64,000 bases of DNA from CADEEN01 sp963840805 (GTDB lineage: Bacteria; Pseudomonadota; Gammaproteobacteria; Burkholderiales; Burkholderiaceae_C), in the NCBI GenBank assembly GCA_963840805.1, contig CAWJAJ010000017.1, positions 744,001 through 808,000 of the forward strand. Direction: 5' to 3'. A program made the translations under genes and the position numbers. Positions 48,101 through 56,184 of this stretch are shown here, piece by piece (positions within the stretch are counted from its first letter, which is position 1; each line of letters opens with the position of its first letter). The notes under the pieces were generated by a model. That model did no database searches, had not been told where the DNA came from, and worked only from the letters and a program-made list of their open reading frames with translations.

Positions 48101-48862
48101 CTGCGCCTCCTCGTAACGCGGGAACAGCGCGCTCAACTTCATCGAAATGCCGTCGGCGCTGTGCGGCGACGCGGCCGTTCGGCCGGCCGCGATCGCCGCG
48201 ATCGCATCGCGGTAGGCGGCGAGATAGCGCTGCGCGTCGGCATCGGTGCGCGCGCCCTCGCCGAGCATGTCGTAGCTGAAGCGCAAGTGCGGCATGGCCT
48301 TGCGCTGGCCGGCCGCCTCGCCCATCGCTTCGGCGATCGTGCGCCCGAGCACGAACTGGCGCCCGAGCAGTTGCAGCGCCCGCACGGTCGCCGCGACCAC
48401 CGTCTTCGCGCCCAGGCGCTGCAACACGCCGGGCGGGTTCTCGCCCTCGGGCAGGAAGCGCTTGGACAGCGCGATCGCACTGGCCGACAGGCTGGCCAGC
48501 ATGCGATGCGGACCTTCGGCCGCGTCCGCGTCGAAGTCGGCGCGGCCGAGTTGGTCGGCCGTGAGGGCGATCGCCGTCTCGGCGTCGGGCACGCGCAGCA
48601 AGGCTTCGGCCAGTCGCATCAGCGCCAGCCCCTCGGCGGTCGAGATCGGGTACTCGTGCAGCAGCGACTCCATCGCCCAGAACGGTGCGGGATGGGCGCG
48701 CACGCCTTCGACCCACGGCCGCGCGCTGGCCGCCACCGTCGTCCAATCGAGCTGGCCCAGTCGCTGCAGCGAGGCCTGCACCACGGCCGCTTCGGGGCGG
48801 TAGGGGAACGGCAGGCGGGCTCGCGCGGGGAGGACGTCAAATGGCGTTGTCTGCGGACGCAC
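45143..48862 (-). CDS. putA: bifunctional proline dehydrogenase / P5C dehydrogenase
   Basis: A 1239-residue enzyme oxidising proline to glutamate. The proline dehydrogenase barrel (residues ~90-470) has SADGISMKLSALFPRYE, LTIDAEECERLELSLD, MVRLVKGAYWDGEVKRAQ and YAPVGEHRDLLAYLVRRLLENGANSSFV. The dehydrogenase half has ISPWNFPLAIFAGQVVAAL, FTGSTQVARLINRTL and the catalytic Cys in SAGQRCSALRLL (~804). An ALDH-like C-terminal domain follows. There is no N-terminal ribbon-helix-helix, so it does not repress itself. The GTG at 48862 is chosen because GAGGG is 6-7 nt before it; an ATG 14 codons earlier has none. An in-frame palindrome sits near residue 455. Confidence 0.95.
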   Translation of the reverse strand: MRPQTTPFDVLPARARLPFPYRPEAAVVQASLQRLGQLDWTTVAASARPWVEGVRAHPAPFWAMESLLHEYPISTAEGLALMRLAEALLRVPDAETAIALTADQLGRADFDADAAEGPHRMLASLSASAIALSKRFLPEGENPPGVLQRLGAKTVVAATVRALQLLGRQFVLGRTIAEAMGEAAGQRKAMPHLRFSYDMLGEGARTDADAQRYLAAYRDAIAAIAAGRTAASPHSADGISMKLSALFPRYEEAQRERVFAELLPRVWSLIEPAARANINLTIDAEECERLELSLDVMDALAARIATSFPQWGGFGLAVQSYLTTALAVVDEVAAMARRHGLRFMVRLVKGAYWDGEVKRAQEAGLPGYPVFTHKHHTDISYLACARALIGHHDVIYPQFATHNAGTIAAILQMAREQGAAFEFQRLHGMSEGIYREVSRQIPAGEPTSTPPAPPAQAGGLSAIPVRVYAPVGEHRDLLAYLVRRLLENGANSSFVHQLADDTVSTDELLASPLRARDGGGLPLPVALYGAARANSTGVDLACLAMREPLEQALVAVGLEPVAAASAADIDAAMRRLQAGFVAWNARPAAARAALLRRAGDALDVRLPEFCALLVKEAHKTLGDCVAEVREAVDFCRYYADQAEQAEAGVDTQAQTLPLHGRGVFVCISPWNFPLAIFAGQVVAALVAGNTVAAKPAEQTPVVARRFAALLHEIGVPADALQCLHGPGETVGAALVADARTAGVCFTGSTQVARLINRTLAAKDGPIVPLIAETGGLNAMIVDSTALPEQVVDAVVQSAFRSAGQRCSALRLLCVHEAIADGVIEMLQGALAELRVGDPARLATDVGPVIDDEAFTNITHHVERLRRDARLLGETIVTSRFPRLVAPVAFEIAAVADLREEIFGPVLHVVRWGGEVAALVARINALGYGLTLGVQTRIDSRAGRVADSARVGNVYVNRNMIGAVVGVQPFGGEGMSGTGPKAGGPHYLRRFAALPTGAAHGAATAAAADMAFDRAADAGGVSLAALQDGYEPWSARRLSDRADALRRAAQRLGADAAAAVCRHADQALERLADRDLPGPTGESNCLRLHARGVFAVLAQGARDSDTAAATAAALVVGNSVALIGAGSGEALRAAFVAAGVPAGAIELFAAPATGSVLRQPALAGVCVVAGAADFVRQVLRVLADRDGAILPLVTGTEAQRDDMLWRFGAEQTLTINTAAAGGNAELLAGAGMAAEAISPA
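47487..47506. repeat. perfect 20-bp GC palindrome inside putA
   Basis: CCCCCCGCTTGAGCGGGGGG: 9-bp arms around TG. With its flanks it codes for the Pro/Ala-rich insert PAGEPTSTPPAPPAQAGG in the loop between HGMSEGIYREVSRQIP and VRVYAPVGEH, where other PutA proteins have a short link. It looks like a dispersed repeat of the type found between genes that inserted in frame. Confidence 0.6.
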
Positions 48863-48955
48863 GGCGATCCCTCGCAGTTGGATAATCGCCAGATTACGCG
48901 GCATTGCACTGCGAATGATTCCGAGTTTTCACCCCAAACTGGAGATTTCTCCACC

Positions 48956-49435
48956 ATGAATGCCGGATCCACGGCGCCCGGCCTGGACAAGATCGACGCC
49001 CGCATCCTGCGCGCACTGCAGGCCGACGGGCGCATCAGCAATCTGAAGCTCGCCGAGACCGTGCACCTGTCGCCGACCGCCGTCCTCGAGCGCGTGAAGC
49101 GGCTGACGCGCGACGGCTTCATCCTCGGCTACGAAGCGCGGCTCAACCCAGCCAAGCTCGGCGCCGGACTGATGGTGTTCATCGAGGTCCTGCTCGACCG
49201 CACCGTGCACGACGTGATGGACTCGTTCAAGGCCGCGGTGCAGGTGCGCCCCGAGATCCTCGAATGCCACCTCGTGGCCGGCGGCTTCGACTACCTGCTG
49301 AAGACCCGCGTGGCCGACATGGCGGCCTACCGCGAGTTCGTCGGCAGCGTGATCTGGAGCCTTCCCGGCGTGCGCGAGACGCGCACTTACGCGGTGATGG
49401 AAGAGGTCAAGAACACCACCACGCTGGCGATCTGA
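48956..49435 (+). CDS. Lrp/AsnC-family regulator, probable putA activator
   Basis: A 159-residue regulator: helix-turn-helix LDKIDARILRALQADGRISNLKLAETVHLSPTAVLERVKRL, then the AsnC ligand-binding (RAM) domain with VRPEILECHLVAGGFDYLLKTRVADM. It is divergent from putA across 93 bp, the arrangement of PutR/BkdR-type activators with proline catabolic genes, so proline-dependent control of putA is likely. The gap is AT-rich (TTTTCACCCCAAACTGGAGATTT). GGAG precedes the ATG by 11 nt. Confidence 0.87.
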   Translation: MNAGSTAPGLDKIDARILRALQADGRISNLKLAETVHLSPTAVLERVKRLTRDGFILGYEARLNPAKLGAGLMVFIEVLLDRTVHDVMDSFKAAVQVRPEILECHLVAGGFDYLLKTRVADMAAYREFVGSVIWSLPGVRETRTYAVMEEVKNTTTLAI

Positions 49436-49436
49436 T

Positions 49437-50123
49437 TCATCGTGCGCCGAAGATCGCGGTACCGACACGGACGATCGTCGCGCCCTCCGCGATCGCCGCC
49501 TCGAGGTCGTCGCTCATGCCCATCGACAGCGTGTCGAGCGCCAGGCCGCCTGCGCGCAGCGCATCGAGCATTTCGCGCAACGCGCAGTGCGGCGCGCGCT
49601 GTGCGGCGATGCCAGCGACGGGCTCGGGAATCGACATCAAGCCGCGCAGCCGCAGGTTCGGCAGCGCCGACACGGCACGCGCCAGCGGCAGCACGTCCGC
49701 CGGCGCGACGCCGCTCTTGCTGGCTTCGCCGCTGACATTGACCTGCAGACACACCTGCAGCGGCGGCCGGCCGGGCGAGCGCTGCGCTGACAGGCGCTGG
49801 GCGATCTTCAGCCGCTCGACGCTGTGCACCCAGTCGAACGCAGCCGCGACCTCGCGCGTCTTGTTGCTTTGCAGCGGGCCGATCAGGTGCCACTCGATCG
49901 ATGGCCGCAGATTGGCGAGCGCATCGATCTTGGCCAGCGCCTCCTGCACGTAGTTCTCGCCGAAGGCATGCTGGCCGGCGGCCGCGGCCTCGCGCACCGC
50001 CGCAGGGCCGAAAGTCTTGCTCACGGCCAGTAGCGTGACGCTTTGCACGGGGCGTTGCGCGGCAACACAGGCGGCAGCGATCCGCTCTCGCACTTGTTGT
50101 AACTTCGCAGCGATGCTCGCCAT
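49437..50123 (-). CDS. yggS: YggS-family pyridoxal-phosphate homeostasis protein
   Basis: A 228-residue single-domain protein with the alanine-racemase-like barrel. The PLP lysine is in VTLLAVSKTFGPAAVREA (residue ~36); FGENYVQEA, WHLIGPLQSNK, VNVSGEASKSGV, LMSIPE and LSMGMSDDLEAAIAEGATIVRVGTAIFG are family blocks. It keeps free PLP balanced. It is divergent from pilT across 38 bp, a conserved arrangement in many proteobacteria. Confidence 0.95.
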   Translation of the reverse strand: MASIAAKLQQVRERIAAACVAAQRPVQSVTLLAVSKTFGPAAVREAAAAGQHAFGENYVQEALAKIDALANLRPSIEWHLIGPLQSNKTREVAAAFDWVHSVERLKIAQRLSAQRSPGRPPLQVCLQVNVSGEASKSGVAPADVLPLARAVSALPNLRLRGLMSIPEPVAGIAAQRAPHCALREMLDALRAGGLALDTLSMGMSDDLEAAIAEGATIVRVGTAIFGAR

Positions 50124-50161
50124 AATGGTCTGAGCCTATCTCAAGAGCCCCGCACACACCC

Positions 50162-51205
50162 ATGGACATCACTCAGCTGTTGGCCTTCTCGGTCAAGAAC
50201 AAGGCCTCCGACCTGCACCTGTCGGCAGGCCTGCCGCCGATGATCCGGGTGCACGGCGATGTACGCCGCATCAACGTCGACCCGCTCGAGCACAAGCACG
50301 TGCACGACATGGTCTACGACATCATGAACGACTCGCAGCGCAAGCACTACGAGGACACGCTGGAGTGCGATTTCTCGTTCGAGATTCAGGGCCTGGCGCG
50401 CTTTCGCGTCAATGCGTTCAACCAGAACCGCGGTGCCGGCGCGGTATTCCGGACCATCCCGAGCAAGATCCTGACGCTCGAACAGCTGAACACCCCCAAG
50501 GTCTTCGCCGAGCTGTCGCTGAAGCCACGCGGCCTGGTGCTCGTCACCGGGCCGACCGGATCGGGCAAGAGCACGACGCTGGCGGCGATGGTCAACCACC
50601 TGAACGAGAACGAATACGGCCATGTGCTGACGGTCGAGGACCCGATCGAATTCGTCCACGAAAGCAAGAAGTGCCTGATCAACCAGCGCGAAGTCGGGCC
50701 ACACACACTGTCATTCAGCAATGCGCTGCGCGCCGCGCTGCGCGAGGACCCCGACGCGATCCTGGTCGGCGAAATGCGCGATCTGGAGACCATCCGGCTG
50801 GCGCTCACCGCCGCCGAAACCGGCCACCTGGTGTTCGGCACGCTGCACACCAGCTCGGCCGCCAAGACCATCGACCGCGTCGTCGACGTGTTCCCCGCGG
50901 CCGAGAAGGAAATGGTGCGCTCGATGCTGTCGGAGTCATTGATCGCGGTGATCTCGCAGACGCTGTGCAAGCTGAAGGACGGCTCGGGCCGAGTCGCCGC
51001 GCACGAGATCATGCTCGGCACCTCGGCCATCAAGAACCTGATCCGAGAGAACAAGATCGCGCAGATGTACTCGGCGATCCAGACTGGTCAGAGCATCGGC
51101 ATGACGACCCTCGATCAGTGCTTGACCGAGCTGGTCAAGCGCAACGTGATCTCGCCGGCCGAGGCGCGCAGCCGTGCCCGCACACCCGAGAACTTCCCCG
51201 GCTAG
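50162..51205 (+). CDS. pilT: type IV pilus retraction ATPase PilT
   Basis: A 347-residue hexameric ATPase at the inner face of the membrane that depolymerises pili and drives twitching. N-terminal PAS-like part KNKASDLHLSAGLPPMIRVHGD; Walker A VTGPTGSGKSTTLAAM (~residue 130); Asp box; His box; Walker B DPDAILVGEMRDLETI; and the retraction motif AIKNLIRENKIAQMYS. pilU follows after 112 bp. Confidence 0.97.
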   Translation: MDITQLLAFSVKNKASDLHLSAGLPPMIRVHGDVRRINVDPLEHKHVHDMVYDIMNDSQRKHYEDTLECDFSFEIQGLARFRVNAFNQNRGAGAVFRTIPSKILTLEQLNTPKVFAELSLKPRGLVLVTGPTGSGKSTTLAAMVNHLNENEYGHVLTVEDPIEFVHESKKCLINQREVGPHTLSFSNALRAALREDPDAILVGEMRDLETIRLALTAAETGHLVFGTLHTSSAAKTIDRVVDVFPAAEKEMVRSMLSESLIAVISQTLCKLKDGSGRVAAHEIMLGTSAIKNLIRENKIAQMYSAIQTGQSIGMTTLDQCLTELVKRNVISPAEARSRARTPENFPG

Positions 51206-51305
51206 ATGACGCCCCCCACTCACTTCGTTCGCCGCCCCACGTCGGGGTCGGCGTGGGCCGCCTGGGAGCGGCCCGGCTCGGGCCCTCGCCCGCGCCAACA
51301 CCCTT
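51206..51305. repeat. GC-rich intergenic element between pilT and pilU
   Basis: The gap holds GCCCCCCACTCACTTCG, GCCCCACGTCGGGGTCGG (CCCCAC/CGGGG pairing) and GGGCCGCCTGGGAGCGGCCC, a hairpin with about 7-bp arms. The same style of element follows dps, pilU and tldD. It probably lowers read-through from pilT to pilU or stabilises the pilT message. Confidence 0.5.
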
Positions 51306-51317
51306 AAAGGATCCAGG

Positions 51318-52454
51318 ATGGAACGCGACCAAGCTTCGAAATTCGTCAACGACCTGCTGCGCCTGATGGTCAGCCGCAACGGCTCGGACCTGTTCCTGAC
51401 CGCCGACTTTCCGCCGGCGATCAAAGTCGACGGCAAGATCACCAAAGTTTCGCCGCAGCCGCTGACCGGGCAGCACACGATGGCGCTGGCGCGTGCGGTG
51501 ATGAATGACAAGCAGGCCGCCGAGTTCGAGCGCAGCAAGGAGTGCAACTTCGCGATCTCACCGGTCGGCATCGGGCGCTTTCGCGTCAATGCCTTCGTAC
51601 AGCAGGGCCATGTCGGCTTGGTGATGCGCACGATCCCGCAGATCATCCCGACCATCGACAGCCTGGGCCTGCCGCAGGTGCTGAAGGACGTGGCGATGAC
51701 CAAGCGCGGGCTGACGATCTTCGTCGGCGCCACCGGCTCGGGCAAGAGCACCTCGTTGGCGGGCATGGTCGACTACCGCAACGAGAATTCCTACGGCCAC
51801 ATCATCACCGTCGAGGACCCGGTCGAGTTCGTCCACGCGCACAAGAACTGCATCGTCACGCAGCGCGAGGTCGGCATCGATACCGATGACTGGGCCCCGG
51901 CGCTGAAGAACTCGCTGCGCCAGGCCCCCGACGTGATCCTGATGGGCGAAATCCGCGACCGCGAGACGATGGAGCACGCCGTAGCCTTCGCAGAGACCGG
52001 GCACCTGTGCCTGGCCACGCTGCACGCCAACAGCTCGAACCAGGCGCTCGACCGCATCATCAACTTCTTCCCCGAGGAGCGCCGCGCACAGTTGCTGATG
52101 GACCTGTCGCTGAACCTGAAGGCGCTCATTTCGCAGCGCCTGCTACCGCGGCAGGAGGGCAAGGGGCGCATCGCCGCGGTCGAGGTCCTGCTCAACACGC
52201 CGCTGGTGGCCGACATGATCTTCAAGGGCGAGGTCGGCGAAATCAAGGAGTTGATGAAGCGCTCGCGCGAGCTCGGCATGCAGACTTTCGACCAGGCGCT
52301 GTTCGATCTCTACGAGACCAACATGGTCACTTACGAAGATGCGCTGCGCAATGCCGATTCCCTGAACGACCTGCGCCTGCAGATCAAGCTCAACAGCCAG
52401 CGCGCGCGCACGGCCGATCTGGGGGCGGGAACCGAGCACCTGTCGATCGTTTGA
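51318..52454 (+). CDS. pilU: type IV pilus retraction ATPase-like protein PilU
   Basis: A 378-residue PilT paralogue that assists PilT under load. Features: SRNGSDLFLTADFPPAIKVDG; Walker A VGATGSGKSTSLAGM; HTHDDW-like IDTDDWAPALKNSLRQ; Walker B APDVILMGEIRDRETM; HLCLATLHANSSNQALDRI. The longer C-terminus (TADLGAGTEHLSIV) is typical of PilU. AAAGGA lies 6 nt before the ATG. Confidence 0.95.
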   Translation: MERDQASKFVNDLLRLMVSRNGSDLFLTADFPPAIKVDGKITKVSPQPLTGQHTMALARAVMNDKQAAEFERSKECNFAISPVGIGRFRVNAFVQQGHVGLVMRTIPQIIPTIDSLGLPQVLKDVAMTKRGLTIFVGATGSGKSTSLAGMVDYRNENSYGHIITVEDPVEFVHAHKNCIVTQREVGIDTDDWAPALKNSLRQAPDVILMGEIRDRETMEHAVAFAETGHLCLATLHANSSNQALDRIINFFPEERRAQLLMDLSLNLKALISQRLLPRQEGKGRIAAVEVLLNTPLVADMIFKGEVGEIKELMKRSRELGMQTFDQALFDLYETNMVTYEDALRNADSLNDLRLQIKLNSQRARTADLGAGTEHLSIV

Positions 52455-52546
52455 GCCCCCGGGTGGCAGTTTGAGCCCCCGGCCGCCTGGCGGCCGCCCC
52501 CCGCGGGGGCTGCGAACCGCGACCGGGAGACCCGGATCGCGGTTCG
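52449..52546. repeat. tandem GTTTGAGCCCCCGG copies and 15-bp hairpin after pilU
   Basis: GTTTGAGCCCCCGG occurs at 52449-52462 (it includes the pilU stop) and again at 52469-52482. Next are GGCCGCCTGGCGGCC and CCCCCCGCGGGGG. A long stem follows: CGAACCGCGA-CCGGG (52513-52527), loop AGA, CCCGG-A-TCGCGGTTCG (52531-52546), 15 pairs with one bulged base. It is not followed by a T run. The rest of the gap to 52661 shows no gene. Confidence 0.55.
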
Positions 52547-52661
52547 GGCACTTGCCGGCACCGCCCCCTGGCCGCTTTGCGGCCTGTCCCAGCGGGACGA
52601 AGTCAGATGGACGAGGCGCGGGTCGTAAACTCGTCGCATCGATTTGTCTTTGGATTTCGCG

Positions 52662-53549
52662 ATGAAGGAATACACCTCGATCGAACCGCGCAGCGTCGCG
52701 TTTCTGGGCCTGGGGGTGATGGGCTATCCGATGGCCGGGCACCTGGCGCGCGCGGGGCACCGGGTCTGTGTCTACAACCGGACGGCGGCGAAGTCTGCGC
52801 AATGGGCGGTCGAGTACGCTGGGCACACGGCCGCAACGCCGCGCGAAGCTGCTTCTGGCGCGAGCGTTGTCTTTGCCTGCGTGGGCAACGACGATGACCT
52901 GCGCTCGGTGGTGCTCGGTGATGACGGAGCCTTCGCTGGCATGGCTGCCGGCAGCGTGTTCGTCGATCACACGACGGCCTCGGCAGCGGTCGCGCGCGAG
53001 TTGTACGCGCTGGCCAAGGCGCGCGGGCTGGCGTTCATCGATGCGCCGGTGTCCGGCGGCCAGGCCGGCGCCGTGAATGGCGCGTTGACTGTGATGTGCG
53101 GCGGCGATGCCGCGCCGTTCGACGCGATCCAGCCGGTGGCGATGGCGTTGGCCAAGGCCGTCACGCACGTCGGCCCATCCGGTGCCGGGCAACTGGCCAA
53201 GATGGTCAATCAGATCTGTGTCGTCGGCGTGGTGCAGGGTCTGGCCGAGGCCATTGCCTTCGGCCAGAAGGCCGACCTTGACATGAAGCTGGTGCTCGAC
53301 GTCATCAGCAAGGGCGCCGCACAGAGCTGGCAGCTGGACAACCGCGGCGCGACGATGATCGACGACCAATTCGACTTCGGTTTCGCAGTGGATTGGATGC
53401 GCAAGGACCTCGGCCTGGTGCTCGAAGAAGCGCGCCGCAATGGTGCCCAACTGCCGGTAACGGCACTCGTCGACCAGTTCTACGCCGACGTGCAGGCGAT
53501 GGGGGGGCGACGCTGGGACACCTCGAGCCTGATCAAGCGGTTGAGGTGA
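52662..53549 (+). CDS. beta-hydroxyacid dehydrogenase (3-hydroxyisobutyrate / tartronate-semialdehyde type)
   Basis: A 295-residue NAD(P)-dependent enzyme. Nucleotide binding is SVAFLGLGVMGYPMAGHLARAGH; substrate loop DAPVSGGQAGAVNGALTVMCGG; catalytic Lys in GPSGAGQLAKMVNQ (~residue 175). The exact hydroxy acid is not certain; 3-hydroxyisobutyrate would fit the methylmalonate-semialdehyde dehydrogenase at 1237, but they are not linked. MKEYTSIEPR is the ATG start; an earlier TTG is ignored. Confidence 0.88.
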   Translation: MKEYTSIEPRSVAFLGLGVMGYPMAGHLARAGHRVCVYNRTAAKSAQWAVEYAGHTAATPREAASGASVVFACVGNDDDLRSVVLGDDGAFAGMAAGSVFVDHTTASAAVARELYALAKARGLAFIDAPVSGGQAGAVNGALTVMCGGDAAPFDAIQPVAMALAKAVTHVGPSGAGQLAKMVNQICVVGVVQGLAEAIAFGQKADLDMKLVLDVISKGAAQSWQLDNRGATMIDDQFDFGFAVDWMRKDLGLVLEEARRNGAQLPVTALVDQFYADVQAMGGRRWDTSSLIKRLR

Positions 53550-53579
53550 CTGCGCCGGCCGGCGCGTGTTGCGTTCGCG

Positions 53580-54218
53580 TCAGCTCTTGCTACTGCCGAG
53601 TGCAGACAGTTCGGCCTCGGTGAGGATGTCGAACACCCGCACCACTTTCTGCACGCCCGATACACCCCGCGCCAATTCCGCTGCGCGCGTGGCCTCGCGC
53701 TCGGTAACACGCCCCATCAGGTAGACGGTGGCGCGTTCTGTCACCACCTTGACGACATTGGCCTGCAAGTCTTTCGCGTCGACGTAGGTGGCCTTGACCT
53801 TGCTCGTCAGGATGGTGTCATTGGATCGTGCGGTGAGCGAACTCGATCCCATCACGGCCAGTTCGTTGACGATCGAACGTACGTTCTCGATGCGCGCAAT
53901 GGCCTGCTCCAGCGCCGTGCGGTCGGTGTCACTGGCCACCTCGCCAGTCAGCAGGACCATCCGGCTGTAGCTGGTGACATTGATGTGGCCGCGGTCGCCG
54001 ACAGTCTCGCGGATGCGCGTGAGGGCCTTCAACTCGATCGCTTGGTCTTCGATCTGGGTGCCCGACGTGCGTCGGTCACTGACCATCATCGCGGTACCGA
54101 CGGCACCGCCAACGACGACAGCGGCGCAGCCGCCGAGCAGAACCGTGCTGGCCACGGTGGCGGCAGTCAGCGCAGCGAGTGTCGCGCTGCGCAGCGGCGA
54201 GAGCTTGTAGATATTCAT
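53580..54218 (-). CDS. BON-domain outer-membrane lipoprotein (DolP/YraP-like)
   Basis: A 212-residue lipoprotein: signal ending LLGGC (Cys ~31), a Gly-rich stretch, then two BON domains (IEDQAIELKALTRIRETVGDRGHINVTSYSRMVLLTGEV and SNDTILTSKVKATYVDAKDLQANVVKVVTERATVYLMGRV). DolP-like proteins sit in the outer membrane and help maintain its integrity. The SIS gene upstream overlaps it by 4 bp, and yraN is close by: this is the yraN-diaA-yraP neighbourhood seen in E. coli. Confidence 0.9.
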   Translation of the reverse strand: MNIYKLSPLRSATLAALTAATVASTVLLGGCAAVVVGGAVGTAMMVSDRRTSGTQIEDQAIELKALTRIRETVGDRGHINVTSYSRMVLLTGEVASDTDRTALEQAIARIENVRSIVNELAVMGSSSLTARSNDTILTSKVKATYVDAKDLQANVVKVVTERATVYLMGRVTEREATRAAELARGVSGVQKVVRVFDILTEAELSALGSSKS

Positions 54219-54763
54219 GCGGGATCCTGTTCACCCAAGAGTTGAAGGTCCACGGCGTCGCACAGGCAGTGCAACACCAGCGCTTGGACCTCGAAGACGC
54301 GTGCCGCGCGTTCGTGCGGCACGGCGATATGCACATCGGTCTCACCCAGCCGTGCCGCGAGATCGCCCGCATCGCGTCCGGTCAGTGCCACCACCGTCAT
54401 GTCCTTGGCCTGCGCCGCCTGCACGGCCGCGGCCAGCGCGGGCGCGGCACCACCGCTGGTGATCGCCAGCAGCACATCACCCGGTGCACCGAGCGCATGC
54501 ACCTCCGCCGCCGCATCGACGGCCAGCGCCGCCAAGCCGGGCCGCTCACGTTCGAAACGGCCGACCATCAGCGCCGCGCCGTGCTGCGCCAGCGCTGTGG
54601 CAGAGCCGCTGCCGCACAGCATCAGTTTGCCCCCCGCCGTGATGCACCCGAGCAGTGCCTGCGCCGCCGCTGCGATCGGTCTGGAGAGCGCTTCGGCCGC
54701 CTGCGACACGATGTCGGCACTATCGAAGAATTGCTGCTGAATGCGCTGTTCGAGCATGGGCAT
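54215..54763 (-). CDS. diaA: SIS-domain protein, DiaA/GmhA family
   Basis: A 182-residue sugar-isomerase-fold protein: KLMLCGSGSATALAQHGAALMVGRFERERPGL, DVLLAITSGGAAPALAAAVQAA, VALTGRDAGDLA and FEVQALVLHCLCDAVDLQL at the end. In this context (with yraN and a dolP-like gene) DiaA, the DnaA-binding initiation factor, is more likely than sedoheptulose-7-phosphate isomerase; the sequence alone does not settle it. Two ATGs lie two codons apart. Confidence 0.84.
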   Translation of the reverse strand: MPMLEQRIQQQFFDSADIVSQAAEALSRPIAAAAQALLGCITAGGKLMLCGSGSATALAQHGAALMVGRFERERPGLAALAVDAAAEVHALGAPGDVLLAITSGGAAPALAAAVQAAQAKDMTVVALTGRDAGDLAARLGETDVHIAVPHERAARVFEVQALVLHCLCDAVDLQLLGEQDPA

Positions 54764-54835
54764 GGATCATATGACACGCTCTCTCGACGATCGGTTCCTG
54801 CGCCAAAGGCGCACCGCAGGCCGGCGCCCGGGCAG

Positions 54836-55225
54836 TCATTGCGCATCGAAGGCCCCTCGCAGCCACTGCACGACGCCGGCATCGATGGCCACCACATCGA
54901 AGCGGCACGGCGGCGGCGTGGCATAACGCAGCAGGTAGTGGCGCGCCGCCAGCACCAGGCTGGCACGTTTGGCCGCACCGACGCTGGCCGCTGCGCCGCC
55001 ATGGCGCGCACTGGCACGTGCGCGCACTTCGACGAAGACCAGCGTGCCGTCGCGCTCGCGCAGGATCAGATCGACCTCGCCGCCGCGGGCGTGCGGCCCA
55101 CGCGCGACCCGATAATTGCGCTCGACCAGCGTCAGGCCCTGGCGCTGCAGGTGTGCGAGCGCCTGCGCCTCGGCCATGTCGCCACTCTGCTGCTTGTCGG
55201 TTGCCGCGCCGCGGCGGGAGAACAT
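54836..55225 (-). CDS. yraN: UPF0102 family endonuclease-like protein YraN
   Basis: A 129-residue protein with a restriction-endonuclease-like core: AEAQALAHLQRQGLTLVERNYR, GGEVDLILRERDGTLVFVEVRARAS (Glu-Asp-Glu...Lys-like catalytic pattern), then LVLAARHYLL. Function is not well known. The ATG giving MFSRRGAATD is chosen because GGAGG is 8 nt before it; the frame is open further up. It is divergent from rsmI and precedes the SIS gene by 72 bp. Confidence 0.86.
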   Translation of the reverse strand: MFSRRGAATDKQQSGDMAEAQALAHLQRQGLTLVERNYRVARGPHARGGEVDLILRERDGTLVFVEVRARASARHGGAAASVGAAKRASLVLAARHYLLRYATPPPCRFDVVAIDAGVVQWLRGAFDAQ

Positions 55226-55286
55226 CGTCGCCACCTCCGTTGCCACTGCCGCCATCATCACCCAGGCCGCCGCGGCTGCCGCGGGC

Positions 55287-56174
55287 ATGCAGCAGTATCC
55301 CGCCGGCACGCTGTACATGGTGGCCACGCCGATCGGCAACCTGGCCGACCTGACGCTGCGCGCGGTGCATGTGCTCGGCCTGGTCGACGCCGTGGCCTGC
55401 GAGGACACGCGTATCGGCGGCTCGCTGCTCGGCCATCTCGGTCTGTCGAAACCTCTGCTGGCACTGCACCGGCACAACGAGCACGCCGCCACCGCCCAGG
55501 TGCTGGCGCGGCTCGCGCGCGGCGAACGCGTGGCCTACATCAGCGATGCCGGCACGCCGGTGGTTTCCGACCCCGGTGCCGCGCTGGTGGCCGCAGCGCG
55601 GGAAGCCGGCCATCTCACCGTGCCGGTACCCGGCGCGAGCAGCGTGCTGGCGGTGTTGTGCGTGGCCGGCGATACCGGCGCGGCAGGGTTCGCCTTCATC
55701 GGCTTCCTGCCAGCCAAGGCCGGTGAACGTTCCGCCGCGATCGCCGCGCTGGCCGATCGCCGGCGCGAGGCGCTGGTGCTGTTCGAGGCGCCGCATCGCA
55801 TTGCCGCATTGCTCGACGCGCTGGCTGCGGCCATGCCCGGGCGGCGCGTGACGATCGGCCGTGAACTGACCAAGCAGTTCGAGACCGTGATGACGCTTGA
55901 TGCCGCGCAGGCGCCGGGCTGGCTTGCGGCCGACACGAACCGGTTGCGTGGCGAGTTCGTGCTGGTGCTGCATGCCGCGCCGGCCGGCGTTCCCGACCGT
56001 GACCCGCGCCAGGCCGACACCGAACGCACGTTGCGCGTGCTGCTGGCCGAGCTGCCGCTCAAGCAAGCGGTGACGCTGGCCGCCACGCTGACGGGCACGC
56101 CGCGCAACCGGCTCTACGCGCAGGCACTGGCCTGGCGTGACGCGTCAAGCGAGGGCGGCGCGGCGGACGAATGA
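55287..56174 (+). CDS. rsmI: 16S rRNA (cytidine1402-2'-O)-methyltransferase
   Basis: A 295-residue SAM enzyme of the tetrapyrrole-methylase fold. TLYMVATPIGNLADLTLRAVHVLG opens it; then ACEDTR, LHRHNE, AYISDAGTPVVSDPGAALVAAA, PVPGASSVLAVLCVAG, FIGFLPAK and RRVTIGRELTKQFET. Length is normal. The ATG is 61 bp from the divergent yraN start. It converges on a small secreted-protein gene. Confidence 0.94.
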   Translation: MQQYPAGTLYMVATPIGNLADLTLRAVHVLGLVDAVACEDTRIGGSLLGHLGLSKPLLALHRHNEHAATAQVLARLARGERVAYISDAGTPVVSDPGAALVAAAREAGHLTVPVPGASSVLAVLCVAGDTGAAGFAFIGFLPAKAGERSAAIAALADRRREALVLFEAPHRIAALLDALAAAMPGRRVTIGRELTKQFETVMTLDAAQAPGWLAADTNRLRGEFVLVLHAAPAGVPDRDPRQADTERTLRVLLAELPLKQAVTLAATLTGTPRNRLYAQALAWRDASSEGGAADE

Positions 56175-56184
56175 ACCGCCGGTG

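Noticed and set aside
46283..48955. Very long open frame on the + strand through putA, continuing into the Lrp gene
   Set aside because: It is antisense to a complete PutA protein, rich in Arg, His, Gln and Gly without any family block; GC-rich codon use keeps the complementary frame open. Only its last 160 codons, the Lrp protein, are real.
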